From: JAAZVM01 sp041694155
GTDB taxonomy: Bacteria > Patescibacteriota > Gracilibacteria > BD1-5 > UBA6164
Length of the DNA: 64,000 nt
Direction of reading: 5' to 3'
NCBI GenBank assembly: GCA_041694155.1
Contig: JASMTS010000006.1
Location: 213,651 to 277,650, forward strand
Position numbers and translations under genes: made by a program. The notes beneath the pieces were generated by a model that saw nothing but the letters and a program-made list of their open reading frames with translations, searched no databases and was not told where the DNA came from. This document shows, piece by piece, positions 11,918 to 23,738 of the stretch (position 1 is the first letter of the stretch; each line of letters opens with the position of its first letter).

Positions 11918-14900
11918 ATGAATAGCAATATACAAAAAGCTAAAAAAGATTTAGAAAAATGATTTTTTTGATTTTGGGTTAGAAGATTTAGGGTTTCATA
12001 TTTGTTTATATTCTTGATACTTGTATCTTGAATATTTTCAATGATAAGTATACCAAAAGAGTCTAGTCCAGATATCAAATTTTGAATAATCTGAATAAAT
12101 ACTATCTATCCATGAGTTAATCCAAATGATATGGACTCTCTAGTTACTGAAAAGATAGAAAAAGAAATAGATGACATAGAATGAATTAATAAAATAAGTT
12201 CTGTATCATGAATATGAGTTTCTAGTATAACAGTTGAATTAAAAAATTCTGCTAATACTAGAAATGTATTAACTGATATAAAAGACTGAGTTGATAAAGT
12301 AAGTCTACCTGAGGATGCAGAAGATCCAGTTGTAACTGAGCTTTCGACTAATAGTGACTTGATGTTTGAAGTATTGCTTTATTGAGATCCAGAAAAATAT
12401 TCTCAATTTGACTTAACTCAAAAAGCTCAATACATAAAAAATAATTTGGAATGAAATATACCTTGATTGTCTTCTATAGATATTTGATCTTTGAACCTTA
12501 ATACATGACAATCAAGCTCTTCAAGTGATTACGAGGTTTTGGTATTATTGGATAAAGAAAAATTAGATACTATTTGATTAAATTTATCTGATATATCTAA
12601 TACAATAAGGTCATATAACAAAAATACACCTATAGGTAATTTTGAAATATGAGAACTCAATTATGATTTCAGATTTGACTGAGAATTAGATAATATAGAA
12701 GAACTCAAAAAGATAGTAGTAAAAACAAGTCAAAATTCTAATGTTTTATTGTGAGATATATCAAAAATAAAAAAAGAATATAAAAGTGATAATATTAATA
12801 AACTATGATTCCAAAATAATACATGATATAATTATACATCACTTCTTTTTAATAAAACTGAATGATTAAATGTTTTTGAGGTATCATGAGTTGCAAAAAA
12901 AGAGTTGGAAGACTTTATGTCTAATGATAATAATTTGAAATGACTAGATATATTTTATGTAAATGATTTATCACAATTTATTATAGAAGACTATAAAAAC
13001 CTTTCAAATACAGCAATACAAACTTTATTTTTTGTATTTATTATATTATTATTATTTGTTTGATTAAAAGAGTCACTTATAGCATCAATACTTATACCAC
13101 TGTCTTTTATGGTAACATTTACAGTATTGTATAGTTTAGGTTATACTCTTAACTTTTTGACTAATTCTTCTCTAGTATTAACTTTGTGAATAGCTATTGA
13201 TACTGTTATTGTTATAATAGAGTGAGCATCAGAGAAAATGAAGCTTTGATATTCAAGAAAAACATCAATACTTTTATCTATTAGAGACTTTAAAACTCCT
13301 TTGATATCTGGTACACTTACAACATTGGTAGTATTTTTACCTTTGATGTTTTTACCAGGAGTTATGTGAAAATTTTTGGCTTATATACCTATAACTGTAT
13401 TTATAACTCTTTTAGCAACATTAACTCTATCATTGACTATAAGTTCACCTTTGTTTTTGAAATTTGCTCGTAGCTCAAAAAAATATAGCATTGATGAAAA
13501 ATTAGAGTCTACATTTACTCCTACTCAAAAAGAGTTTTTGGACTATGAAAGGGAAGGGAAAGAGTTAGAATTAGATAATAAAGTGTCTCTAAGAGATAAA
13601 TATGTAAGAAAACTAGGTTTGTCTTATTATTACTGATTAAAAAAAGTAATAACTACTAATTATCTTAGAAGAATTGTTATCATATCTCCTATTTTTATTC
13701 TTATAGCTACATTTGTATTTTTGGCACCAAAAATAGGTTTTACACTTTTTCCAGAATCTGATAATTGAGTTATACAGGCAACTGTAGAAACAAGGGAAGG
13801 TACTGATGAACAAGTATTAGTAAAACATTTGAATGTTATTGATGATGCTATATCTGTTTATGATGAATTAAAAGTATATAATGTTACTATTTCATGAAAT
13901 AAAATAGATATATTTATAGAGTTATTAGCAAAAAATGATAGAGATGAATTGTGATTAAAAAATGTTTTTGAAATAGAAGAAGATATAATATCAAAACTAA
14001 AAGAATTAGAAAAGGATTGATTGAGTGTATCTATAAATACTGCTTCTAATTGACCTCCTTCATGAAAGGCTATTTGAGTAAAGTTAATAGCTAACAATAC
14101 AAATAAAATTGATCAATTAAAAGAAGTTGCTTATGAGTTTAGAGATTATTTTAAAACAATAGACTGACTAAAAAATATATCTACAACAAGTAGTGAATCT
14201 CCATGACAGTTTATTTTTGAGTTTGATAAAAATAAACTTTCTCAACTTTGACTTACTCCAAATGATATATTAAATCAAGTTTATTTATATACAAATTGAA
14301 CAAAAGCATGAAGTATCAAATCAGAGTATGAAGATAATGATATAAAGCTTTTGATAGAACAGTTTGAAAATGAACTTAGTCCTGATGAAGTCTTAAATTT
14401 ATTAATAAAAACAAGATCTTGAGAAATAAGATTAGGTGATGTAGCTGATTATAAATTTACAAATGCTATAACATCTATTACAAGAGAAGATTGAAATATA
14501 AATATAACAGTAGAAGCTGATTTAGAAAATGATTATCTTAGTACTGATATTCAACCATTGATAGATGAGTATACTAATTCATATGTTTTTCCTGAATGAA
14601 TAAATAGTCAAAAATGATGAGAAAATCAAGAAAATGCTGAACTTATAGAAGCAGTAGTTATATCATTATTTATATCTTTATTTTTGATATTTTCTATATT
14701 AGTATTTCAATTCAATAGTTTTAGACAACCTATAATAGTGTTGTATTCAGTAGTATTAGCAATCATATGAGTTAATATATGATTATATGCTACAGGTAAT
14801 CCTTATAGCATAACATTTATGATTTGATTTATTGCTATGACATGAGTAGTAGTAAATAATGCCATAATATTGATTGATAGAATAAATAGAAATTTGGATA

Positions 14901-15154
14901 AATGAATTGATAATATTCACAGTGTTATATGAGCATGAAAATCAAGATTGCAGCCGATAATAGTAACTACTATAACAACTGTATTTTGAGTTTTACCATT
15001 GGCTTTACAAGATGAGTTTTGGGCATGATTATGATTTACTATAGTTTTCTGACTATTAGCATGATCTATTATGACATTATTTGTAACACCTTCACTTTAT
15101 TATAGTTGGTTCTTGATGCCAAAGAAAAACAAAAGAATAAAAAACAAAGACTAA
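11918..15154 (+). CDS. RND-family efflux transporter, AcrB/MdtBC type
   Basis: 1078 residues, a full-length hydrophobe/amphiphile RND protein. TM1 near residues 30-50 is followed by a porter domain, TM2-6 (about 350-510), a second porter domain and TM7-12 up to residue 1065. In TM4 the usual Asp-Asp pair reads A-I-D-T-V-I-V-I-I-E, with the second Asp replaced by Thr. In TM10 the usual Lys is replaced: V-V-N-N-A-I-I-L-I-D. Similar substitutions occur in other non-proteobacterial RND proteins. It is operonic with the adaptor lipoprotein and the AbrB-like regulator. No TolC-like channel is visible. Confidence 0.9.
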
Positions 15155-15172
15155 TATTAGTCTTTGTTTTTT
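15141..15172. terminator. Bidirectional terminator between RND and pyruvate kinase
   Basis: A 13-bp stem (AAAACAAAGACTA and its complement) with a short loop and a T tract. It lies at the junction of two convergent genes. Confidence 0.85.
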
Positions 15173-16596
15173 TATATTTCTATAACTTGTATACTAGGTA
15201 TTATTTTTCATTTTCTTTCTATACCATAAATAGTAACTATTTTTTCTCATGATTTCATTAATCATTTTTCTTTTAGTATATGAATTGCTTCTTCTAAGTT
15301 TTCATCATTTGATTTATCTTCAATTAAGAATGTTTTTAATCAGAATAAAATAGTTAATTTTTTTCTTAAAAAATCACTAAAAGTAAAAGTATATACATGT
15401 AAGTTTGGTCTAAAAGCTGACATAGTTTTTGCCATGAATCACGATTTTGTAAAAACTAGTATGTTTTTTGCTCATACATTTTCTGCAGTATTAACAGCAT
15501 TTTTTATTAATTGTTTTTTGTGTTCATTATCTCATAAATCTCTTAAAAAGTATTTATTATGATCATAATTTATTTGTTTCTCGGTATACTCTAATACTTT
15601 AGACATTGTTCTTACCGCTTCTATTGGGTATTTACCAGCTGCTGTTTCTCAAGAAAGCATGGTTACATCAGCCTTTTGCATAGCTGCATTAAATATATCA
15701 GTAACTTCTGCTCTAGTTGGTATGGGATTGTCTATCATAGATTCAAGCATTTGTGTAGCAACTATAAAATACTTTCATGCATCTTTACATTTTGTAGCTA
15801 TTTTTCTTTGTATAATAGGTAATGTTTCGAATGGAACTTCAGCTCATAAGTCTCATCTAGCTATCATTATTCAGTCACTTTCTTCTATTATTTCATCAAT
15901 ATTATCTAAAGCTTCTTGATTTTCTATTTTTGATATTATTTGTATTCATTTTGGAGCATTTATTTCTTTTAAGTATTCTCTTAATTCTAATATATTTTCT
16001 TTATTTCTAACAAAAGATAATGCTATAAAGTCAGTTCATTTTTCAATAGCAAAATTTATATCATTTTTATCACTATTTGTTATTCATGGCAAATGAAGTT
16101 TTACTCATGGTAAATTTAAGTGTCTTTTTGACCCCACTATATGACTATTTAAAGCTTCACAGATAAGTTCTCAAGGTTTTTTTTCTATTACTTTTGCTTT
16201 TAAAAGTCATGTATCTATATCGACTATATGTCATATTTCTAAATCGGTTGTTATATATTCATAATCACAAACTATTACTTTTTTATTATCAGGAGTTATA
16301 TTATCTTCGTTTGAAATAGTTGTAAGAATGAAAATATCTCAATAGTTTAATTCTATTTTATTTTCTATAGATTTTGTTCTTATTTCAGGACCTTTTGTGT
16401 CTGTTAATATTCATAAATTTGTTTCTCATGATTTATTTAATTCATGAACTTTATCTATTATTTCTCAAAAGTATTCATAATTACTATGAGAATAATTTAA
16501 TCTAACTACATTTGCTCACTCTAGGTACATTTGTTTTATTTTTTCCTTTGTATCAGTAGATGGTCATAAAGTAGTAATTATTTTAGTTTTTTTCAT
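15172..16596 (-). CDS. pyk: Pyruvate kinase
   Basis: 474 residues, full length. KIITTLGPST and MYLEGANVVRLNYSHS open the TIM barrel. GPEIRTK, the active-site lysine region IQIISKIENQEAL (near 220), IMIARGDLGAEVP and ATQMLESMI with P-T-R-A-E-V-T-D are all present. The C-terminal domain (about 345-474) is present without an extra PEP-utiliser domain. It converts phosphoenolpyruvate and ADP to pyruvate and ATP. The bacterium probably has only partial carbohydrate metabolism, so this may be one of its few ATP-yielding steps. It is followed on the same strand by the glycosyltransferase gene upstream. Confidence 0.95.
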
Positions 16597-16615
16597 GGTT
16601 TTTTATATTAATTAA

Positions 16616-17428
16616 TTATCTTGAATCAGTCATTTCATATAAATCACTTTCTAATTTTCATTTTTGTATTGCTTCACAAGTGTTAGATTTTTTATATTTA
16701 TATTTTGATATCAAAAAATTTATAAAATCTTGGTCTCATCTAGAAGGTGTATTTACTAATATATTAGGATTATCTATTAGTTTAACTTCTCAATCTGGAT
16801 TATTTATTATATGATTTTGATATATTTTTGTTGCCTTATAGTAATCTTCTCCAAGTGAACTTTTTCATCATAAAACAGTTGTTGAGCATGCTCATAGATC
16901 TGATAAATAAGACATATTTGTTCATGGTATAGGTATAACTCATTTTTCTATCCAAAATTTTCTTTTTTCAAAGTAGTTTTTTATTTTTAACTCACTTATC
17001 GATAAAATTCTACCTCTAAAAAAATCTATAGTATTTATAAATGCTGCTGTAGAAATACTTCTATCAGTCCATTTTATACTTCATCCTACTATTCATACAT
17101 TTTCATCTTCAAACTGATTTAAGTGTTCTTCAACCCAATTTGGACCTACATGACTATCAGCATCGAGTTGCATTATAATTCTAGAATTGTATAAATCTCT
17201 AGCAGCTTCTATTCATCTTAATCTTGCAAATTTAACTCATTTTGTTTTTTCTTCTACTATTTCTACTCATGTACTATGAGCAATATCTTTTGTTTTATCA
17301 CTACTTCAGTTATCTACTACTAATATGTTGTAATTATGTCATGTGTCTTGAGCTTTTGCTCTAAGTATAGTTTCTTCTATTCTTTTTTCTTCATTATAAG
17401 CGGGTATAACAATTGTTCAATTAATCAT
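16616..17428 (-). CDS. Family 2 glycosyltransferase
   Basis: 270 residues. The GT-A fold start is GTIVIPAYNEEKRIEETI, followed by ILVVDNGSSDKT (residues about 32-43) and the D-x-D-like metal site MQLDADSHVG near residue 100. The region WVEEHLNQF and GIVGGSIKWTDR fits GT2 enzymes of the DPM/WbbL type. No membrane segments are obvious, so it is a soluble or peripheral enzyme that transfers a sugar from a nucleotide donor. The acceptor is unknown. It is probably co-transcribed with pyk, which starts 20 bases downstream. Confidence 0.85.
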
Positions 17429-17503
17429 TGTTATTTTAAATAATTAATAAATTAGATTTAATATAAAATAAAATAATAATAAGTCAATAGTATATTTAAA
17501 TAC

Positions 17504-18472
17504 TTATTTAATTTTTTCTAATATTTCTTTTTCAGTTTTGTTTATATCATCACTAGTTTTAAATCAGGCTGCTAATTTGTGTCATCATCAGTTTTTGAAA
17601 CTTGCTGCTAAGCTTCAAACATCGTATTCTTTAGACCTAAAGCTAGCTTTGACATTATTATTATCTTCAGATAGTATAAATGCTATTTCACATCAATCTA
17701 TATTTATTAATCTATTTATTATTCAGCTTACATCATTAATTGATGTATTTGTATTTTCAAAATCTTTTTTTGTTAACTTTGTCCATATTATTTTTTTATT
17801 TTTTGATCTTTTTATTTTATCAAATGCTACTCAAATTAATTTTATTTTTTCATAACTAGATTTTTGAAAAAAATTATACATTGGAGCTCTAAAATCTGCA
17901 CCCAATTCCATAAGTTTTGCAGCTACCTTTAATGTATAGCTTGTTGTGTTTTGATTATAAAAAACATTAGTGTCTGTATGTATTCATGCAGTTAATAAAG
18001 TTGCTTCTTTTTTTGTTAGATATTTATCATATCATATTTTTTCCAAAATATAATATAGTAGTTCACATGTTGAAGAAGATTTTGGATCTATAATATTTAA
18101 ACTACCAAAACCTTTATTAGTAACATGATGATCTAATACTACAAAATCTTTATTTTTAAATAATTTTTTATATTTATTATATTTTTCTCATAATTGTGAT
18201 TCACTAGCTGCATCAAGGCTAATTATTAAATCAGGATCAAAAGAATTTAGATCTAAATCTTTTTCTATTATTTCGTTTGCTCACAAAAAACTAAATTCAC
18301 TTGGTGTATTTTCATCGTTTGTAGCTTTTATTTCCTTACCTAAAAATTTTAATATATAATACAATGCTCACAAGCTTCAAAAAGCATCAGGATCCATTTT
18401 TATATGATTTATTAGTAGTATTTTATTACTTTTTTCAATAAGTGATTTAAATTTTTGTATTTTTTCTTCCAT
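17504..18472 (-). CDS. DHH/DHHA1 phosphoesterase (NrnA / pAp phosphatase-like)
   Basis: 322 residues. DHH motifs: HIKMDPDAFGSLGAL (motif I, near residue 24), ISLDAA (motif II, near 90), VVLDHHVTN (the DHH motif itself, near 119) and AGIHTDTN (motif IV, near 170). The DHHA1 glycine motif KNGGGHKLAAGF lies near residue 297, with three consecutive TGA glycines. Such proteins degrade short RNA oligonucleotides and 3'-phosphoadenosine 5'-phosphate, or cyclic dinucleotides in the GdpP branch. No PAS or GGDEF domain is present, so the NrnA branch fits best. Confidence 0.88.
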
Positions 18473-18542
18473 TTTTATCTATTAATATTAATTTAACCAT
18501 ATTTATATTATCAATAAATTGTTTTTTTCAAAATTTAGACAT

Positions 18543-18580
18543 AAAAAAAGCCTAAGCGTATTGGGTAATACAACTTAAGC
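18543..18580 (-). terminator. Intrinsic terminator of the structured RNA
   Basis: On the minus strand GCTTAAG (18574-18580) pairs with CTTAGGC (18550-18556) with one G-U. An inner GTATT-ACCC-AATAC stem continues the hairpin, and seven T residues follow directly. Confidence 0.8.
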
Positions 18581-18800
18581 AGTGTGGTGTCTAAATTCAC
18601 ATCCTAAACGATAAAAAGTGTGTGTTGTTCAATGTTTAGGGGAATAAAGATCGGTTTTGAAAAACTAATCCTTGTTTTTCGTGTCGGCTTGCACGACTAG
18701 TTTGAACTCTGTTTGGGTAATGATTTTAGAGCTATTCACCATGCTCTTTTGTTTTTGTTTTTCGAAATTTTTTTTCGTTTTTTGTTTTTGTCTTTCTTGG

Positions 18801-18860
18801 TGTTAGTTGTATTCATTTAAAAATCAATATTTATTAATCTCTAAATGAATACAACTAACA
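18801..18860. repeat. Perfect 19-bp inverted repeat inside the structured RNA
   Basis: Arms 18801-18819 and 18842-18860 are exact complements (TGTTAGTTGTATTCATTTA on the plus strand), separated by 22 bases. In the RNA this is the longest helix. Confidence 0.9.
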
Positions 18861-19008
18861 ATCCTTTTTGTTTTTGTTTTTGTGATTTAGTCTAGCTAAA
18901 TCTTTTCGAGGTATCTTACTGGATTTTTGTAAGAACCGTTCTAACAGAGTAGAAACTAACATTTTAAAGATTGTAAGATGTAGTTCGTCTGAACTAACTT
19001 ACATAAAT

Positions 19009-19038
19009 ATTATAACAGTTTTTTTATAATAACTCCAA
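19009..19038 (-). promoter_or_regulatory. Promoter of the structured RNA
   Basis: Minus strand: -35 TTGGAG (19033-19038), an 18-base spacer and a consensus -10 TATAAT (19009-19014). Transcription should start near 19002. Confidence 0.65.
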
Positions 19039-19352
19039 AAAAAAATAACTTTTTTTAAAAAAACTATTAAGTATAGATGTTTTGTTGGCTATATGTAGCT
19101 TATAGTCTATTGATATTTTTTTGTTAATTTTTATAAAAAAACTTGTGTTTTTGTTCAAAAAAAGTATACATAATAGGTAAAAATAAAACTATAAAAATCG
19201 CTTTTTTGTTACATTTTTGTATACAAAAAATTATATATATTTATTTTTGTTAAAAACTAGTTAATTTTCTTTTTTTTAGCTATAAATATGTATTTTTTAA
19301 AATAAATGAGTTAAATATTTTTATTTTTTTATTATTTTTTAACAAAAATGAA
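19039..19352. other. AT-rich intergenic region upstream of ligA
   Basis: About 310 bases of A/T tracts without a supportable ORF. TATACATAATA near 19166 and TTGTATAC near 19214 could be -10 and -35 fragments for ligA, but no pair with good spacing stands out. I see nothing else in it. Confidence 0.5.
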
Positions 19353-21449
19353 GTGATAGAATTATCTAAAAAATATCTAAAAAAAGATTATAATAAGCTT
19401 TGAAGAAAGGATTTAGAAGAATTACAAAAATTGATAAATTATCATAGTGATCTTTATTATAATAAAGAAGAACCGATTATTTCTGATAATGAATATGATA
19501 ATCTATTTAAAAAATTACAATATTTAGAAGAAAAATACTCTCCAAGTTTTAAACAATCATTAAGAGTTGGAGCTGATGTTTTGGAATCTAGTTTTGAAAA
19601 AGTTAAACACTCTAGGCCAATGATAAGCCTTGATAATACTTATAATGAAAAAGATTTAAAAGACTTTGATGATAGAGTAATAAAAAATATTGATAGTGAT
19701 GATATAAAAAATATTAATTATACTTTGGAGTATAAATTTGATTGATTATGAATAGAGCTTATATATAAAAGGGGAGAATTGGTTCAAGCAATTACTAGAG
19801 GTAATGGTATAGAATGAGAAGATGTTACACAAAATATATATTGCATAGATAATATACCAAAATACATAGATTATAAAGATCATTTAGAAGTTAGGTGAGA
19901 GGTTATAATGCCAATTAGCTCTTTTAATGAAATCAATGATAAAGCATTAAAAGATTGAACAAAAATATTTTCCAACCCTAGAAATGCTGCTAGCTGAAGT
20001 GTCAGAACTAAAGATATATCAATAACAAAACAAAGAAATTTAAAATTTTTTGCCTATGATCTAGCAAATTTTGAAGAATTCAGAAATAAAGAAAATATCA
20101 CTAATTATTACGATGTAATAAAAGATTTAGAAAATTTAGGTTTTGAAATATCTAGTTACTTTGAAATATATGATTCTATTGATTGAGTAATAAAAGCCAT
20201 AGAAAGTTTTTGAGACTTTAAACAAAATCTTGATTTTGAGATTGACTGATTGGTTGTGAAAGTAAATAAGATAGATTTATGGACTGATATATGATGGACT
20301 GCTCATCATCCTAGATATGCTATAGCATATAAGTTTCCTGCTGAAATATTTACTACTCAAATATTGTCTGTAGAACATAGTGTATGAAGAACATGAACTA
20401 TAACTCCAGTTGCTAACTTAGAAGCTATAAATATAGCTTGAGTTACTGTAAAAAGAGCCACTCTTCACAATTACTATGAAATTGAAAAGTTATGAGTTAG
20501 ATTATGAGATTATGTTTTTATAAAAAGAGCAGGTGAGGTAATACCAAAAATAACTTGAGTAGTAGACAATTTAGAAAAAATAAATTTTAAATGAAAATAC
20601 TATATTAGGCAAGAACTTCCTAAGATATCAGTACCAGAATATTGTCCAAGCTGTAAAACTCCAGTTAAAAAGGATGATGATAAGGTTAGATATTATTGTC
20701 CAAATGATATAGACTGTCCTGCAAAACACTCTGAAATGCTTACTTATGCTGTAGGTAAGTGATGATTTAATATTGATTGATTTTGAGAAAGGCAAGTTGA
20801 GTTATTTTTGGATTTATGAATAATAAATAATCTTGTAGATATATTTAACATAAAAGAAAAAAAAGATATAATTTTGTGACTGGAATGATACAAAGAAAAA
20901 TCTGTTAATAATCTTGTAGATTGAGTAGAAAAAGCTAAAAATGTTGATATAACTACATTTTTATCAGCTATATGAATTCCATGAGTAGGTAAGAAAACAT
21001 CAAAAATCATTTCTAAATTTTTTAATACTAAAAATGATTTATTAAATTTTTGATTGAGTTATGAGGACTTAATATCATTAAGTGACATTTGACCAGAGCT
21101 TGCTAATAATATAATTAAATATTTTAATAACCCCTCTCACAAAATAATATTATCTCAATTAGTTGATATTTTAAATATAGAATATTATCAAATATTGGAT
21201 ATAAATACAAACTCTATTTTTAATAATAGAAAAGTATGTATAACTGGTAGTTTTGAATCAAATTGAGAAAAAATATCTAGAGATTACTTAGTTGAAAAAC
21301 TAGAAAAGTCAGGTTGAGACTTTGTATCTAGTGTAACTAAAAAAACTGATTACTTACTAGCATGAGAAAAAGCTTGATCAAAGCTGAAAAAAGCAGAACA
21401 AAATTGAGTTAAAATTATAGATTTGGATTTCTTTTTTAATAACTTATAA
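19353..21449 (+). CDS. ligA: NAD-dependent DNA ligase
   Basis: 698 residues, full length. The N-terminal Ia domain has INYHSDLYYNKEEPIISDNEYD. The adenylated lysine is K128 in YKFDG, whose glycine is TGA. The nucleotidyltransferase and OB domains follow, then a four-cysteine zinc finger (CPSCKTP...YYCPNDIDCPAKH, about 430-460), the helix-hairpin-helix region and a C-terminal BRCT domain from about residue 625 (VCITGSFE). The enzyme seals nicks in replication and repair. Translation seems to begin at GTG (19353): the nearby ATG at 19348 runs into TAG after two codons, and this frame continues smoothly into the conserved N-terminus. nagZ follows after 6 bases. Confidence 0.95.
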
Positions 21450-21455
21450 ATAAAC

Positions 21456-22730
21456 ATGAAAAAAATTGTTTTATTCATTATTTTATTCATTTTGTGATCA
21501 TCAAGTGTTTTTTGATATTCACAAAATGATATAAATAAAATAATGAACTCTTATTATAATAGTATTGATGATAAATCATATTTTTACAAAAAAAATAGAA
21601 TAAATCATTTACTTGACAGAGTTTCTATTATAGAATCCAAGATTAGTGATAGTTCATCTAATTATAAGACTCTTTTATTGATAAAAAATTCATTAAATAA
21701 TTTTAAGTTTGAATTAAATGATTTTAATATAAGTAATTATTATAATTATGAGTATTCAAATATTATATTCACTTTTGATAATTCACTTGATTTTAATTTA
21801 GATATTATACAAAAAAATAAACAAAATATAAAAAATAGTTTTAGTGTTTTTTTGTTTAGAAAGAAAACTAATATAGATTATGATATATTAAAAAAATCTA
21901 TATCAGAAATAAAAAAAATAAACCCTAATATTATTATTTATATAGATCAGGAATGATGATTAATAAATAGATATAAAGATTTTTCTTCTGTTGATTATGA
22001 TTATTATTTACAAAATGATTATATTTATAATAAATATCAGGACCTTAGTGTTAAAGAAAGAAAAGTGTTAGAAAATATTTTTTCTAATAAATACTTTCCA
22101 TCTATGAAAGATATTTATTCATGATATGATAGTGTATCTGAAAATAATAAGAAAAACTATTTAGATATTATAGCTTTTATTAGATTACAAAATCTTGTTG
22201 ATATTTGAATAAATACTCATTGATTAGTTTTAGACTTAGATAATTGAAATCCTGTTATTAGTTGACTAGAAAGAAGCTTTTCAAATAAAATAGATGATTA
22301 TAAAATGTTAATTGATTCATACATTTGGGCATCTAGTGTTACAGGAGTTATATTGTATGCAAAGCATTTTCCATGACATTGAGAAGGTGAAGTTGATAGT
22401 CATAATAATATATTGGTCTATGATGATAATTATGATTATTTGATTAAAAATATTGAATTATTTGAGTACTTTTTAGAAAATAATACTACAAAAAGTTGAT
22501 TAATGGTATGACATATGTATTTACCATTAAAAATAAGAGATAACTTTTTACATGTATTGAGTTTATCAGATTTTATATTAACAGATGATTTGTCTATGAA
22601 TTGATATAAAAATGCTGACTATTATGAAAATAATAATATGTTTTTTTCTACCTATGAAGCATTAGATACTGACAATATTTTTATAAAAGTAAATACTTCA
22701 AATAATATTATATCCAATAAAATAGAATAA
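21456..22730 (+). CDS. nagZ: GH3 beta-N-acetylglucosaminidase, NagZ-like, exported
   Basis: 424 residues with an N-terminal signal peptide (about 1-22). The GH3 catalytic motifs appear in order: IIYIDQEGGLINR near 160, AKHFPGHGEGEVDSH near 305 (the K-H-F-P-G-H-G loop and the Asp-Ser-His dyad that protonates in NagZ) and the nucleophile Asp in ILTDDLSMNGY near 370. NagZ enzymes cleave N-acetylglucosamine from muropeptides. The signal peptide suggests action outside the membrane, unlike cytoplasmic proteobacterial NagZ. An N-terminal region of about 130 residues does not resemble the usual NagZ start. It lies between ligA and a desaturase with gaps of 6 and 0 bases. Confidence 0.85.
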
Positions 22731-23705
22731 ATGAATGATAAAAACCTCTACAATCAACACTTTGCAAATCTTAGAAAAATAGTAATAAATGAATGATTAT
22801 TAAAACCTACTCCTATATATGGAAGTATAAATATTATATTTTTTGTTTCTTTATATGTTATAGGATTATTTTTTGTATGAGAAGTTAATATATTACTGAT
22901 TATAGTTTATTATTACCTACTTACTGTAGAGCTTTGATTTATATCTCATGACTTGATACATAATCAGTATTTTAAAAACCCAAAGATAAATAGATTTTTT
23001 TCTCTTATAACTTGAAACTTACTTATAGGTTTATCAGAGTCATGGTGGAGAAAAAAACACAATGTAGAACATCATACATTCACTAATAGTGATATACATG
23101 ATACTGACATAAGAGATTATGATGAAATTTTTACAAAAAATGAAGGTAAAAGTAAATTTTTTGACAAACACAAAGTATATTTATTCTGGATAGTAACTTC
23201 AGTTTTGTATTTCAATCTTATATATTTATCATATAAGCATATATTCAAAAATAAATTATATATAGAATTTTTATTATCTATATCATATTTTTTTATTCTA
23301 CCTTTTGTATTATTCCTAAATTATTGATTGACTTGAACATTATTAGTCTTATTTTTTGTATATGTTATGGTTTGAGTTCATTTAGCTTTTTCTTTTATGG
23401 TAAATCATATAGGTATGGAAATAATTGACTGAAATGAGGTAACAAAATACTCTTGGTTTGATTTACAAACTAGAACCTCTAGAAATATAAAATGATGATA
23501 TATAATAAACCATATTTTTTGATGATTGAATAAACAAGTAGAGCATCATATATTTCCAGGAGTATCTAGATACAATATATTAAAATTATCAAAAATAGTA
23601 AAAAAATACTGTCGTGATAATAATATAAAATATCATGATGTTACTTTTTTTGCATCTTTAAAAGAAATATATAGAACCCTTAAAACGTGAGAAACTATAA
23701 AATAA
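22731..23705 (+). CDS. Membrane fatty acid desaturase
   Basis: 324 residues with about four to six membrane segments. The three histidine boxes that bind the di-iron centre are complete: HDLIH near residue 84, HNVEHH near 112 and QVEHHIFP near 270. This pattern is the acyl-lipid/acyl-CoA desaturase (DesA-like) family, which introduces a cis double bond into membrane acyl chains using O2. That implies the cell, or its host niche, meets oxygen. The start codon directly follows the nagZ stop. The gene ends in a hairpin shared with the convergent mscS gene. Confidence 0.9.
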
Positions 23706-23738
23706 AAAGATTGGATTTTTCAAAATCCAATCTTTTTA
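23704..23738. terminator. Bidirectional terminator between desaturase and mscS
   Basis: A 16-bp stem (AAAAAGATTGGATTTT at 23704-23719, complement at 23722-23737) with a 2-base loop. It overlaps the stop codons of both convergent genes. Confidence 0.88.

Larger units (their letters stand above)
18543..19002 (-). ncRNA. Structured RNA of about 460 nt, family not recognised
   Basis: A minus-strand transcript is bounded by a good promoter (19009-19038) and a strong intrinsic terminator (18543-18580). No convincing long ORF lies between them. Helices seen in 5'-to-3' order on the minus strand: a 6-bp hairpin at 18981-18996; a long-range 7-bp pairing of 18973-18979 with 18913-18919; a 7-bp hairpin at 18884-18902; a perfect 19-bp hairpin at 18801-18860; and a 7-bp pairing of 18634-18640 with 18603-18609. 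The helices are joined by A-rich linkers made of repeated ACAAAA units (18861-18882 and about 18738-18795). I looked for the hallmarks of RNase P RNA, tmRNA, SRP RNA and 6S RNA and found none I could trust. A very divergent RNase P RNA or tmRNA is not excluded. Confidence 0.6.

Noticed and set aside
18697..18816. A 39-codon Lys/Asn-rich ORF on the minus strand inside the structured RNA
   Set aside because: It consists mostly of the A-rich linkers and the arm of the 19-bp hairpin; low-complexity Lys runs arise by chance in such sequence and there is no ribosome binding site.
18543..19002. Structured RNA as RNase P RNA or tmRNA
   Set aside because: I found neither the conserved G-A-G-G-A-A-A-G and A-C-A-G-A-A segments of RNase P RNA nor a tRNA-like acceptor/T arm and tag ORF. 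A covariance-model search could still overturn this.
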